Shown here piece by piece: positions 5,546 through 13,846 of a stretch of 56,977 nucleotides of DNA. This DNA is from a virus. Numbering within the stretch: position 1 is the stretch's first letter; each line of letters opens with the position of its first letter. Both the position numbers and the translations under genes were made by a program. Below the pieces are notes generated by a model that saw only the letters and a list, made by a program, of their open reading frames with translations, ran no database searches and was not told the DNA's origin. The DNA is taken from the IMG/VR virus record IMGVR_UViG_3300020445_001188, positions 1-56,977 of that record. One strand, given 5' to 3'.

Positions 5546-6061
5546 ATGGAGATTAATGATAGATTCTTAGATCCGTATGAATATGGACAACTAAGAACGG
5601 CTATAGAAGCAGATACCTTCCCTTGGTACTATGGGAGGAAGACCAATCATATTGCCCAGATGTTTGATCCTGACTTAATTAAGAAGGAGAAGTATAACTG
5701 GCATATGTTTAACCTAATGTACTCTAATGGGGTTCCTATGACCCCTGAGTACGACCTTATACTAGGATTAATAAACAAGATTAAACCGAGGGCAATTATA
5801 CGAGTGAAGGCGAATATGACCCCAGTTGCGGATACTGTCCGTGAGTTTGAAATGCATAACGACATAAACGATGATAAAAAAGGGGAATCAAAGACCTCAA
5901 TCTACTATATAAATGATAACGATGGTTTTTCCTTATTTGAAGATGGTTCGAAAATTGAATCAGTAGGGAACAGGTTAGTAACATTTCCTGAATCTATGAT
6001 GCATTGCGGAACGACTTCAACTGACGAAAGACGTATTGTAATAAATTTAAACTACTTTTAA
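5546..6061 (+). CDS. 2OG-Fe(II) oxygenase family protein (171 aa)
   Basis: A complete set of 2-oxoglutarate/iron ligands is visible: H104-x-D106 in FEMHND, distal H153 in ESMMHCGT, and the 2OG-binding R163 in RRIVINLNY. The jelly-roll strands SIYYIND and GFSLFEDG lie between them at the expected spacing. The length matches compact phage members of the family. Enzymes of this type hydroxylate a protein, nucleic acid or small molecule. Oxygenases are common in marine T4-like phages, and their targets are mostly unknown. It sits next to an HNH gene and upstream of the baseplate cluster. Confidence 0.85.
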   Translation: MEINDRFLDPYEYGQLRTAIEADTFPWYYGRKTNHIAQMFDPDLIKKEKYNWHMFNLMYSNGVPMTPEYDLILGLINKIKPRAIIRVKANMTPVADTVREFEMHNDINDDKKGESKTSIYYINDNDGFSLFEDGSKIESVGNRLVTFPESMMHCGTTSTDERRIVINLNYF

Positions 6062-6067
6062 ATAAAA

Positions 6068-6595
6068 ATGAAACTTGACTTTTGCGTTTTCTGTGGTAGC
6101 ACTGATATTCATCATCACCACGTTATACCCAAAGGGGATAAAGCGGCTAAAGAATTTGGAGTGAGTGAAGAATTCATAAACTCTGAAACCAATCTTATAA
6201 CTGTATGCACTGTGCATCACGATATGATACACGGTCTACGTAAAACTGCTAATCCTAAACACTTTAGACAATTAGTAAAAGATGGTCAAGAAAGAGCTAG
6301 GAAAGAGGGTAGATTACCTGGTGCACCTAGACTTGCTGATGAGAAACGTGATATGATCTATAAGATGTACGATGAAGGTAAGAAATGGGTAGAGATTAAA
6401 GATGAGTTGAAAGTTGGTTTTAACAGTATATCCAAATGCTTGCGAGCTAGAGGAACGAAGCTTAATCGTATTAAGCGTGACTTCAATGAAAAGTATTGGG
6501 ACGGTAAAGCAGACCTATGGTTTAAGGAAGAACAAGAAAGACTGAAGAAACCACGTATCAAGCGTGATTTCTCAGATTTAGCATTATTAGGTTAA
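6068..6595 (+). CDS. HNH endonuclease with helix-turn-helix (175 aa)
   Basis: The N-terminus is a zinc-supported HNH domain: C6-x-x-C9, four consecutive His (15-18) before VIPKGD, N42 in SETNLITVC, C47, then H50/H51 and H55. Residues 81-130 form a resolvase/HTH_7-like helix-turn-helix (GRLPGAPRL, then EGKKWVEIKDELKVG, NSISKCLRARG). The C-terminus is basic with a repeated RIKRDF motif (134-139 and 163-168). This is the architecture of free-standing phage homing endonucleases, with a recognition domain attached to an HNH nickase. It follows the oxygenase gene by six bases. Confidence 0.85.
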   Translation: MKLDFCVFCGSTDIHHHHVIPKGDKAAKEFGVSEEFINSETNLITVCTVHHDMIHGLRKTANPKHFRQLVKDGQERARKEGRLPGAPRLADEKRDMIYKMYDEGKKWVEIKDELKVGFNSISKCLRARGTKLNRIKRDFNEKYWDGKADLWFKEEQERLKKPRIKRDFSDLALLG

Positions 6596-6597
6596 TT

Positions 6598-6861
6598 ATG
6601 GAAATCCCTGAATTTGAATCATATGAAGCAGAATTGGAATGGAGGTTTGAAAGGATTGCTGAATCCATCAAGACTCTTGCCAAACAAGCTCAGTCTCACG
6701 AAGCGTTCTTAAAGCGTGGAGCAGAGATGATACAGTATAAGATACCAGGAACAGATAAGTATTCTAATCTAAAAGAAGTGTTTGACGATCTATATGCCCG
6801 ACTAAATAAGTTGGAGGTACATTACCTAAATGCCAGCTTACCTGATAGAGACAGGACGTAG
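6598..6861 (+). CDS. Coiled-coil hypothetical protein (87 aa)
   Basis: The first 50 residues form a strongly charged helix (ESYEAELEWRFERIAESIKTLAKQ). A short turn (IPGTDKYSNLKEV) and a second helix follow. No known family is recognised. Its 3' end overlaps the start of the 1253-aa structural gene by 32 bases, so it is likely co-expressed with the tail genes and may be a small tail-assembly or chaperone-like component. That role is inference from position only. Confidence 0.6.
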   Translation: MEIPEFESYEAELEWRFERIAESIKTLAKQAQSHEAFLKRGAEMIQYKIPGTDKYSNLKEVFDDLYARLNKLEVHYLNASLPDRDRT

Positions 6862-9800
6862 TTATCAGAATCCCGTAGATTCACACGAATACTCCCGTTC
6901 ATATACAACTGAAGATCATCAAGCATTCGCCCAGTTCGGTCCTGGTGGGTATCAGATTAAGGTGGAAGGAAGTGGTCCTGGATCATATGAATTTGGAAAA
7001 GATGAAGTTTATTATATCGGAACACAGGTTGAGACTTGCGTTGCTAACTGTGATGCGGAAAGAAGACCTTTATGGAGATGGTTCTCTTGTAGGAGAGTAG
7101 ATCATACTTGGCATTACTTAAAAGAACTACCTGATAGCGTTCCTTTTAATCCTAGACGTTATAATGCAGAACCTAGGAATAAGAGGGAGGTCTTTTATCT
7201 TTCAGAGAAGAGTCTGACTGGTAATCAAGAGTTATTCTTATTATATGACGCTGCAAACTTTAATAGTTATTTCTCTACAGTTAGTGGTGCTAGTACAGTA
7301 GCAGCATCATTTGATTCAAGTGGTAATCTAGTTTGTACAGGATCAGGTACCGCTACGATTACATTTAACTTTAGTTGGAACGATAATCCTAGTACTGCTG
7401 GTACTGCATTAGGAACATATGCAATTCCTAGTCTGAATATATCATTTACTCAAAGTGGAAGGACTGGTACTGCAGTTCCACAGACTGCTACGATTACAGG
7501 TGGTCAAACATACAACTGTACCATTACTAATGGTAACTCAGCAGGGTTTACCTTACAAGATAGTAATACTAAGATATGCTTTAAGGATGGAGACGGTAGT
7601 GATTGCAATGCTTCACTTACTACAAGTATACTTAATGACCCAGGTAACTCAGTTGCTAGTCTAGGACATATCTGGTCTTCATCTGCTGCAGCAGTCTCTG
7701 CAGGTGTAACACATCCTGGTGAGTCACTAATACCTCTGTATCATTATAAGAGGTTAGATATCATCGATGATTTCTATACTACAGACCCAGCCAATGAGTA
7801 CAACCTAGAGATGGACATTCCTGGTGTACCTAACTGTAAGTTACCATTAGATCAGGCATACAAGTATCAAGGTATATTGGGGTATGTGTTCTCTAGAAAT
7901 GCACCACGTAAGAAGAAGCAGGTTGTTGAATCAGGTAAACCTATCAATACTGGAGAGGTTTCTAGGTCAACTTGGTACGAATGGGATGAAGATGGAGGCT
8001 ATGGAGAGGAAGATTATAACGAACAATCACCCCCTGCAAGCACTTTAGGTTGGGGAAACCCCGATAATGCCGAATTAATCGATGAAAAAGGCAATTTTGA
8101 GTGGTATTATGGCAAAAATGGTGCTGTAAAGGCAGCTTTACCCCGATTTTTGGGTTTTCACGACGCTTTTGAGGGTCAATTCGTGTATTATTTGTATGAT
8201 ACCGTATTTCCCTTCTCTGGACCCATATATGGCATCAATTTGATCACTACTGATGCACCTTGTAATCCGTCTACTGCTGACTGTCCACACGACCCGCATA
8301 CAACTTACCACTCTTATTACTATCAGATGCGTCAAGATGCGTGGGTGACCCAAAAAACACATATTGCAGTCGATGCACCAGCTGGAAGTGGTCTTCAAGA
8401 GTCATTTTGGGCTGTAGGAACCGATGATTTGATGATATTCTTCCGATATACGAACGAAGATGGGTTCTATACGGTTGGAGAACAGATAAATGGTTGGTTG
8501 ATCCAAAGTGTAAGGTATTTTGGTGATGAATTAAGATGTGGTTATATGAGATTACAACCTATAGCAGGTCAAAATGGCAATGCTTTCCAATATCAACAGA
8601 CATTTAACTCTGATAATGGAGCAATTGCTTCAATTTTAGCTGGATATGGTATAAAAGACAAAGCGTGTTTCTTTGGAGTATATGAATTTCCAAAGAAATT
8701 GTCGTATTATAAGGTAGAAATTGATAATGAAGCAAAGATACCCAAAAGAGATTTTGATGAAGCTATACTAGAAGCAACAGTTAATGATGCAGGACAAATA
8801 GGATCTATTGAAATCATCAATGGTGGTAGAGATTATACTAACCCACAGGTGGTTATTTCTATTCCTGACCTTGCAAGACAAGAAGGATACTCTGATACTG
8901 CGTCTCATATACCAGAAACCTTCGAAGATAACGTATCTGGAGAGATTGCAATCAGTTATCAGACTAATGATGACTTTAAAGAGGCAGGTTATGATGCTAC
9001 AAACGTTGCAGGTAACGTAAAAAATCAACAATATATCACTGAAGCTGGATATACTGGTAATATTAAGCAAGCAGAAGCGACTGTTACTATAGATGCATTA
9101 GGTTGTGTCAAGACAGTAACCATTGCTGACCCAGGTGCTGGTTATCAACCTGGTGAAGAAGTACAGATCTCTGTAGTACAACGTGATAAAAAGACTCGTA
9201 GTGACTCATATGTTGCTGAAAGTGCTGTGGGACTTGAAGAAGAATTGGATAGATCACTAAAATCTGATACTGAAGGTGAAAATATACCAGATAAAGCAGC
9301 ATTAGATGCTTGGGGTGAAGGTTTAGGATACGCAAAAGAGTCATTTAAACAATTTAACACACCTATTCAGTCTGAATATGTCTCTGGGTACATTAAAGCT
9401 ACTGATTATGACCCTGATGAAAAGACAAAATTCTGTGATCAGGTACCTGTTGCGTGTTTAAACCCAGGTGTAGGTAAAGGATGGACAAATTTAAGCACAT
9501 ATCTTGATCCAAAAGCATATCAGAGTCAAATTTTGAACGCTGATGCAACTTGGGGACAGAATGATGCGTTTATTTCGGATTCTGTATCGAATTCTGTTGA
9601 CAATGCTGATTATGTTGAGAGTAAAATGGCTGCTGGAATGCCTGGAATGTTTGGTGGAGACTGTTTAGAGACATTTCAGACCAAATTTTATCAAGTTAGG
9701 CGTTTCTTTGACATACCTTGTCCATATGTTGCATTCAATCAGTACGGTGAAAGCACAACTTATGGGTATCTACCTTACAAATATTGCGGAAGTAAGGAAG

Positions 9801-10591
9801 AATTCGCTCAAGTACGTGTATCAATGTGGTGTGAAGGTGATGTTTCCCAAAAAGGTGAGGTAATTAACCAGAGATTCTTAGATTGGTTGGAGTCTTTACC
9901 CAAGCCTTCTTACACAAAACCACGCCCAGCTGGTCCAAATGATAAATCTCACTCCTGTACACGTGGTTCTTCGGTAAAAGGACGGTGTTTTAGTTCAGGT
10001 GGTGGTAATTATACGTTCGTTCCTAGTGCTGGTGATGAAACTACATTCGATTTCTATGGAACAGAGCTCGAGAAACTCGCTACTTGGGTTGGTCCTGACA
10101 ACTATACGGCGTATGGAAGTGGTTCTATAAGCATCTATGATACTATGAATGGTCAAACATACAATCATACGTACAATACTATCCAGTTAGATAGCTGTAC
10201 CAACAACAAATTCCCAGATCTTTGTTGGCATAACTTTGTTGCTGATGGTGTTTTGGACGTATATAGTGGATATGATGCTAATGGTAATGGTTTGGCAAGT
10301 GATGATATCTGTACAGGGCAACCTTTCTCTAACCCCTCTACGTGGGTACAGAGCAGCAACCTTAATGAATATGGTCAATGTGCTGCACTACAGAACGTTG
10401 TGCACTCTACAGTAGCATTTGATACAGGTAAAACTACAGAAGACAATCCATACATAGAAATAGGACCGTGGAATGGCAAGATGCACTGGGCAAACTACTT
10501 ACCTGGAGCAACAAACCTATTAGAAGATTCAATTAAGAGATGGGGTAACCCATATTTCGATGAATGTGATTTAACTAACCAAGATCAATAA
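6830..10591 (+). CDS. Large virion structural protein with DUF5648-like and GxGY repeats (1253 aa)
   Basis: Several segments resemble DUF5648 beta repeats (pattern PLYRY...DHFYTTDP...GYVF): residues 79-140 (RPLWRWF, then VFYLSE), 293-357 (IPLYHYKR, DDFYTTDP, YQGILGYVF) and probably 445-570. A Thr/Ser-rich insert lies at about 145-280. Residues 655-680 and 750-780 are GxGY beta repeats (IEIINGGRDYTNPQ, VTIADPGAGYQPGE) like those of the giant downstream protein. The C-terminal 400 residues are Cys-containing and unfamiliar. Position just before a PAAR-like gene, gp25 and gp6 suggests a baseplate hub or spike-associated protein, possibly carbohydrate binding. I see no gp5-type lysozyme domain in it. 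Confidence 0.65.
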   Translation: MPAYLIETGRSYQNPVDSHEYSRSYTTEDHQAFAQFGPGGYQIKVEGSGPGSYEFGKDEVYYIGTQVETCVANCDAERRPLWRWFSCRRVDHTWHYLKELPDSVPFNPRRYNAEPRNKREVFYLSEKSLTGNQELFLLYDAANFNSYFSTVSGASTVAASFDSSGNLVCTGSGTATITFNFSWNDNPSTAGTALGTYAIPSLNISFTQSGRTGTAVPQTATITGGQTYNCTITNGNSAGFTLQDSNTKICFKDGDGSDCNASLTTSILNDPGNSVASLGHIWSSSAAAVSAGVTHPGESLIPLYHYKRLDIIDDFYTTDPANEYNLEMDIPGVPNCKLPLDQAYKYQGILGYVFSRNAPRKKKQVVESGKPINTGEVSRSTWYEWDEDGGYGEEDYNEQSPPASTLGWGNPDNAELIDEKGNFEWYYGKNGAVKAALPRFLGFHDAFEGQFVYYLYDTVFPFSGPIYGINLITTDAPCNPSTADCPHDPHTTYHSYYYQMRQDAWVTQKTHIAVDAPAGSGLQESFWAVGTDDLMIFFRYTNEDGFYTVGEQINGWLIQSVRYFGDELRCGYMRLQPIAGQNGNAFQYQQTFNSDNGAIASILAGYGIKDKACFFGVYEFPKKLSYYKVEIDNEAKIPKRDFDEAILEATVNDAGQIGSIEIINGGRDYTNPQVVISIPDLARQEGYSDTASHIPETFEDNVSGEIAISYQTNDDFKEAGYDATNVAGNVKNQQYITEAGYTGNIKQAEATVTIDALGCVKTVTIADPGAGYQPGEEVQISVVQRDKKTRSDSYVAESAVGLEEELDRSLKSDTEGENIPDKAALDAWGEGLGYAKESFKQFNTPIQSEYVSGYIKATDYDPDEKTKFCDQVPVACLNPGVGKGWTNLSTYLDPKAYQSQILNADATWGQNDAFISDSVSNSVDNADYVESKMAAGMPGMFGGDCLETFQTKFYQVRRFFDIPCPYVAFNQYGESTTYGYLPYKYCGSKEEFAQVRVSMWCEGDVSQKGEVINQRFLDWLESLPKPSYTKPRPAGPNDKSHSCTRGSSVKGRCFSSGGGNYTFVPSAGDETTFDFYGTELEKLATWVGPDNYTAYGSGSISIYDTMNGQTYNHTYNTIQLDSCTNNKFPDLCWHNFVADGVLDVYSGYDANGNGLASDDICTGQPFSNPSTWVQSSNLNEYGQCAALQNVVHSTVAFDTGKTTEDNPYIEIGPWNGKMHWANYLPGATNLLEDSIKRWGNPYFDECDLTNQDQ

Positions 10592-11124
10592 TGGCATTAG
10601 GACTCTTACGACCAGTTGCACACCATAATGGACTACCCTGTTCAGGGCACGGTGTGCCTATTCCTTCAACAATACACAGTACACAGACTTGTGGTACACC
10701 ACCGATTCAGCTGCCTATTGTTGTTAAGGAGAAGACTTGTATGTGGCCTCCAATGCCACTAGTCCCACTTACTGCCATAAACCCAATGAGGGCAACGGTT
10801 CTCGTCAATGGTTTACCAATTATGATCTTTGGTGATCAATTTATACCACATTTATCACCAACAACCAATATTATCAATTATCTTTGTCCTTGTGGTAAAG
10901 CAACTTGTGTTATTCCAACTCCAACCGTTTGCAGTCTCATTACAACAGAGGATATGCTAGGTAAAGGACATTGGAGACTCCTTTATGCTACTACAAAGTC
11001 AGTTTTAGCATTTAAGATCCCAATAGGACGTATTATGGATCCCCTTGGGTATGGAAAACCAGGTAAAAGTTGGCCTTGTTCATCAGTGGTTGCATTTGGT
11101 AGTCCAAATGTGTTAGCATCATAG
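10591..11124 (+). CDS. PAAR-like spike tip protein (177 aa)
   Basis: Residues 5-95 have the PAAR-like pattern: VAHHNGLPCSGHGVP at the start, repeated Pro-rich strands, then RATVLVNGLPIMIFGDQFIPH, the VNGxP...GD signature. PAAR proteins form the sharp cone at the end of the central spike (T4 gp5.4 and type VI tips) and hold a metal with His and Cys. Candidate ligands here are H20, C34, H87 and C99/C101. The extra C-terminal 80 residues are Cys and Gly rich and could fold as another tip element. The gene overlaps the 1253-aa gene stop (TAATG) and precedes gp25, as expected for a spike component. Confidence 0.65.
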   Translation: MALGLLRPVAHHNGLPCSGHGVPIPSTIHSTQTCGTPPIQLPIVVKEKTCMWPPMPLVPLTAINPMRATVLVNGLPIMIFGDQFIPHLSPTTNIINYLCPCGKATCVIPTPTVCSLITTEDMLGKGHWRLLYATTKSVLAFKIPIGRIMDPLGYGKPGKSWPCSSVVAFGSPNVLAS

Positions 11125-11140
11125 AAACAGCAAACGCATT

Positions 11141-11293
11141 ATGGCAGTAAAAACCAAATCAGGTGCTTGGGGTTCTTCTACCTTTGTTGAAGCAACACCT
11201 AAAAAGACCCGTCAAGGGATGGGTAAGCACACTAAATTGAGTGCAACTTCAAGAAACAAAGCAAGGAAGAAGTACCGAGGACAAGGAAAGTGA
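11141..11293 (+). CDS. Small basic conserved protein (50 aa)
   Basis: A short Lys/Arg-rich protein with Trp10, a KKTRQGMGKHTKLSATSRN core and a KKYRGQGK end. I recall similar small basic proteins next to gp25 in marine T4-like phages. Their function is not known to me. The composition suggests DNA or RNA contact, or a basic internal virion peptide. It lies between the PAAR-like gene and gp25 with short gaps. Confidence 0.65.
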   Translation: MAVKTKSGAWGSSTFVEATPKKTRQGMGKHTKLSATSRNKARKKYRGQGK

Positions 11294-11300
11294 CTAAATA
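11293..11300 (+). promoter_or_regulatory. Possible degenerate T4-type late promoter
   Basis: ACTAAATA matches TATAAATA at 6 of 8 positions and lies 27 bases before the gp25 ATG, a distance similar to the better matches at 41294 and 44872. Weak on its own. Confidence 0.3.
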
Positions 11301-11327
11301 GAAATACGAATACAATAATACCGCCTA

Positions 11328-11735
11328 ATGGCGTATAGGTTTAAAGCAGAAAGGAACTTGTCGAGGCAGTTCCGTGACCTCAGTATAGGGATGAAAAACA
11401 ACCCCAATACTGAGGATTTTTCTGTGGTTAAAAATGAGAACGCTATTAAGCAATCCATCAAAAACCTGATCCTGACTGGGTTTGGAGAGAGACCTTTCCA
11501 ACCAACTAAAGGATCACGGTTACGTCAGATGCTCTTTGAAAATTTCGATGTCTTTATGGCTGAGGAATTAAAAGAAGAAATATTTAACGTATGTTCACGA
11601 TTTGAACCACGTGTTGTTATTAATGAAGTTAGATTAGAGGTAGCTGATACCAATGATCTCGAAGTTGAGGTTGATTACACTATTATCGGTGAAACTCTTA
11701 CCCAAACTGTAGACTTCTTGTTGGAGAAAACATAA
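11328..11735 (+). CDS. 25: Baseplate wedge subunit gp25
   Basis: Clear member of the gp25/GPW family: an N-terminal segment RFKAERNLSRQFRDL, then NENAIKQSIKNLILTGFGERPFQP, the diagnostic (L/I)LT...GERPFxP motif, and KGSRLRQMLFENFD. The rest forms the expected alpha/beta core, ending VDFLLEKT. Its 135 residues match T4 gp25 closely in length. gp25 forms part of the wedge core with gp6 and gp53 and links to the sheath start, as in all contractile systems. The stop overlaps the gp6 ATG (TAATGG), so translation is coupled. Confidence 0.95.
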   Translation: MAYRFKAERNLSRQFRDLSIGMKNNPNTEDFSVVKNENAIKQSIKNLILTGFGERPFQPTKGSRLRQMLFENFDVFMAEELKEEIFNVCSRFEPRVVINEVRLEVADTNDLEVEVDYTIIGETLTQTVDFLLEKT

Positions 11736-13819
11736 TGGCAGCAATACCATCAAATTTAACGTCTTTAGACTTTACGGAGATACGTGAATCCATTAGATCG
11801 TACCTGAGAACTAGAGATGAGTTCACAGATTATGATTTTGACGGATCTGCAGCATCATATTTACTTGACGTTTTATCATATAACACATACTACGCTTCTT
11901 TCAACGCTAATATGGCGATGAATGAGGCATTTCTAGAGTCTGCAACTATTAGAGATAATGTTGTAAAGATTGCAAAGCAATTAAATTATACACCTAGATC
12001 TATTAAAGCACCAAAAGCTTGTGTACGATTTGCTATACAAACAGAACCTGTTGGATCTGGTACATCCTATCCTAGTACAGTATCTTTACAAGCTGGTGAT
12101 GTTTTTGTATCTTCTGTAAGTGGACAAGGATTTACATTTACTTTACCATCAGCTTTACAAGCATCAGTTGATCAAACTAGTGGTATTGCTGTTTTTACTA
12201 AGGTGGTTATCAATCAAGGTAACACTATAGAGTATCAGTACACTGTTGACGATGTTAAGAAGAGATCTTACTTAATTCCTGCTGATCAGGTAGATACAGA
12301 CCTTTTATCGGTCTCTATTTCACCCAATGCACAGTCTGAAGAGATTGATACATATAATTTGGTACAAAATATTGTTGATGTTGATGGTACTACTCGTGGA
12401 TACTTCCTTGAGGAGACTGATGATCAACGTTATAGCGTAGTTTTTGGTGATGGAGTTATCTGTCGTCAGTTAATTGCGGGTGAAGTCATTAAATTAAAGT
12501 ATGTACGTACTGAAGGAACAAAAGCTAACGGATGTAAGCAATTTAGTTTCATTGGTCGTGTGATAGACTCAGAAGGTCGCTTTGTATCTTCGTCTAATAT
12601 CTCTCTGGTGACCATAGACGGTGCTCAGGATGGTGAAGACGTAGAAACTACCTTAAGTATAAAATTCAACGCTCCTAGAGCGTTTAATAGTCAAAACAGA
12701 GCAGTAACTGAATCTGACTATGAATTTATTACTAAAAAAGTATACCCACAGGCAAAATCCGTTACTGCTTATGGTGGTGAACGTTTAAGTCCACCAGTTT
12801 ACGGAAAAGTCTACATATCCATTCGTACGAAATCAGGTGCCTTACTTAATACAACAACCAAGAAGAGAATCAAGAACAATCTGCTTAAATACTCGATTGC
12901 AGCAATCGAACCTGTTATTGTCGATCCAATTACCCTATACATTAGACCAAAAACTTGGGCGTTCTTTGACGGTAATAAAACTACACTCTCAAATAATGAA
13001 GTTGCGTCTAAAGTTTTGGGAGCTGTCGATCAATACAATAGTCAAGCAGAATCTACTAGATTCAATGGTCGCATTGACCTCAGTGCTTACCAATCGATGA
13101 TAGATTCCTCTGATCCTTCGATCAGTGGAAATATCACTCATATGTCATTAGGTATGAACATTGAGGGATTCAATTTTGGTCAAACATTTACACAGTGTAT
13201 TGACTTTAATAATGAAATAGCAAATCCAAATGACCTTTCAGGTGGAAATAAAGGTTCAACTGGTGCTGGAGATGGTACTTGTGTACCAAAATACTCCTCA
13301 GTGAAGACAGGTACCTTCTATTCCACAGGTTATACGGAAGGACTGTTAAATATACAGGGTGGTGTTAATGCTAACCAGATATCATCAACAAGTTTACTTA
13401 CAAATGATACTACAGCATTATTACCCGTAAATATAAGAGATGACGGTTACGGAACTCTAATTATGGTAACTAAAGTTGATGAAACTGAAGTTACTCTTAA
13501 AAAGAATGTAGGAACCGTTGATTATAAGAGTGGACAGGTCTGTGTTGGACCTGTTGACATTGCTAGTACTCCTGATGGTACTAACAGGGTTCCTGTTACA
13601 GTTATCCCTGCTTCTGGCAATATTAACGTCGGTACAGGTTTAGATCCTACGATCTTTAACCCAACTGTACAAACCATCGACTACACAATTGATGGAACTA
13701 ACGTTCCAACCTTCGATCCGTTCGATTTCAACGCTATTAACTTCGATGGAAGCTCAATAAATATCATTGATTACCCAACCACCGTCTTTGAGATTCCAGA
13801 ATTTAATTCTTGTTTCTAA
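11735..13819 (+). CDS. 6: Baseplate wedge subunit gp6 (baseplate J-like)
   Basis: The N-terminus carries the gp6 signature LDFTEIRESIRSYLR, then DYDFDGSAASYLLDVLSYNTYYASFNANMA, followed by the RDNVVKIAKQLNYTPRS helix. The middle is beta rich with GDGVICRQL, and the RAVTESDYEFITKKVYPQ segment typical of baseplate J proteins lies near residue 330. The protein is 694 aa (T4 gp6 is 660 aa). gp6 dimers form the iris ring of the baseplate with gp7. The Gly/Thr-rich C-terminal 200 residues appear variable. It is followed 27 bases later by the giant gene in the gp7 position. Confidence 0.93.
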   Translation: MAAIPSNLTSLDFTEIRESIRSYLRTRDEFTDYDFDGSAASYLLDVLSYNTYYASFNANMAMNEAFLESATIRDNVVKIAKQLNYTPRSIKAPKACVRFAIQTEPVGSGTSYPSTVSLQAGDVFVSSVSGQGFTFTLPSALQASVDQTSGIAVFTKVVINQGNTIEYQYTVDDVKKRSYLIPADQVDTDLLSVSISPNAQSEEIDTYNLVQNIVDVDGTTRGYFLEETDDQRYSVVFGDGVICRQLIAGEVIKLKYVRTEGTKANGCKQFSFIGRVIDSEGRFVSSSNISLVTIDGAQDGEDVETTLSIKFNAPRAFNSQNRAVTESDYEFITKKVYPQAKSVTAYGGERLSPPVYGKVYISIRTKSGALLNTTTKKRIKNNLLKYSIAAIEPVIVDPITLYIRPKTWAFFDGNKTTLSNNEVASKVLGAVDQYNSQAESTRFNGRIDLSAYQSMIDSSDPSISGNITHMSLGMNIEGFNFGQTFTQCIDFNNEIANPNDLSGGNKGSTGAGDGTCVPKYSSVKTGTFYSTGYTEGLLNIQGGVNANQISSTSLLTNDTTALLPVNIRDDGYGTLIMVTKVDETEVTLKKNVGTVDYKSGQVCVGPVDIASTPDGTNRVPVTVIPASGNINVGTGLDPTIFNPTVQTIDYTIDGTNVPTFDPFDFNAINFDGSSINIIDYPTTVFEIPEFNSCF

Positions 13820-13846
13820 GACAATAAAATAGCAGAATAACAGCAG

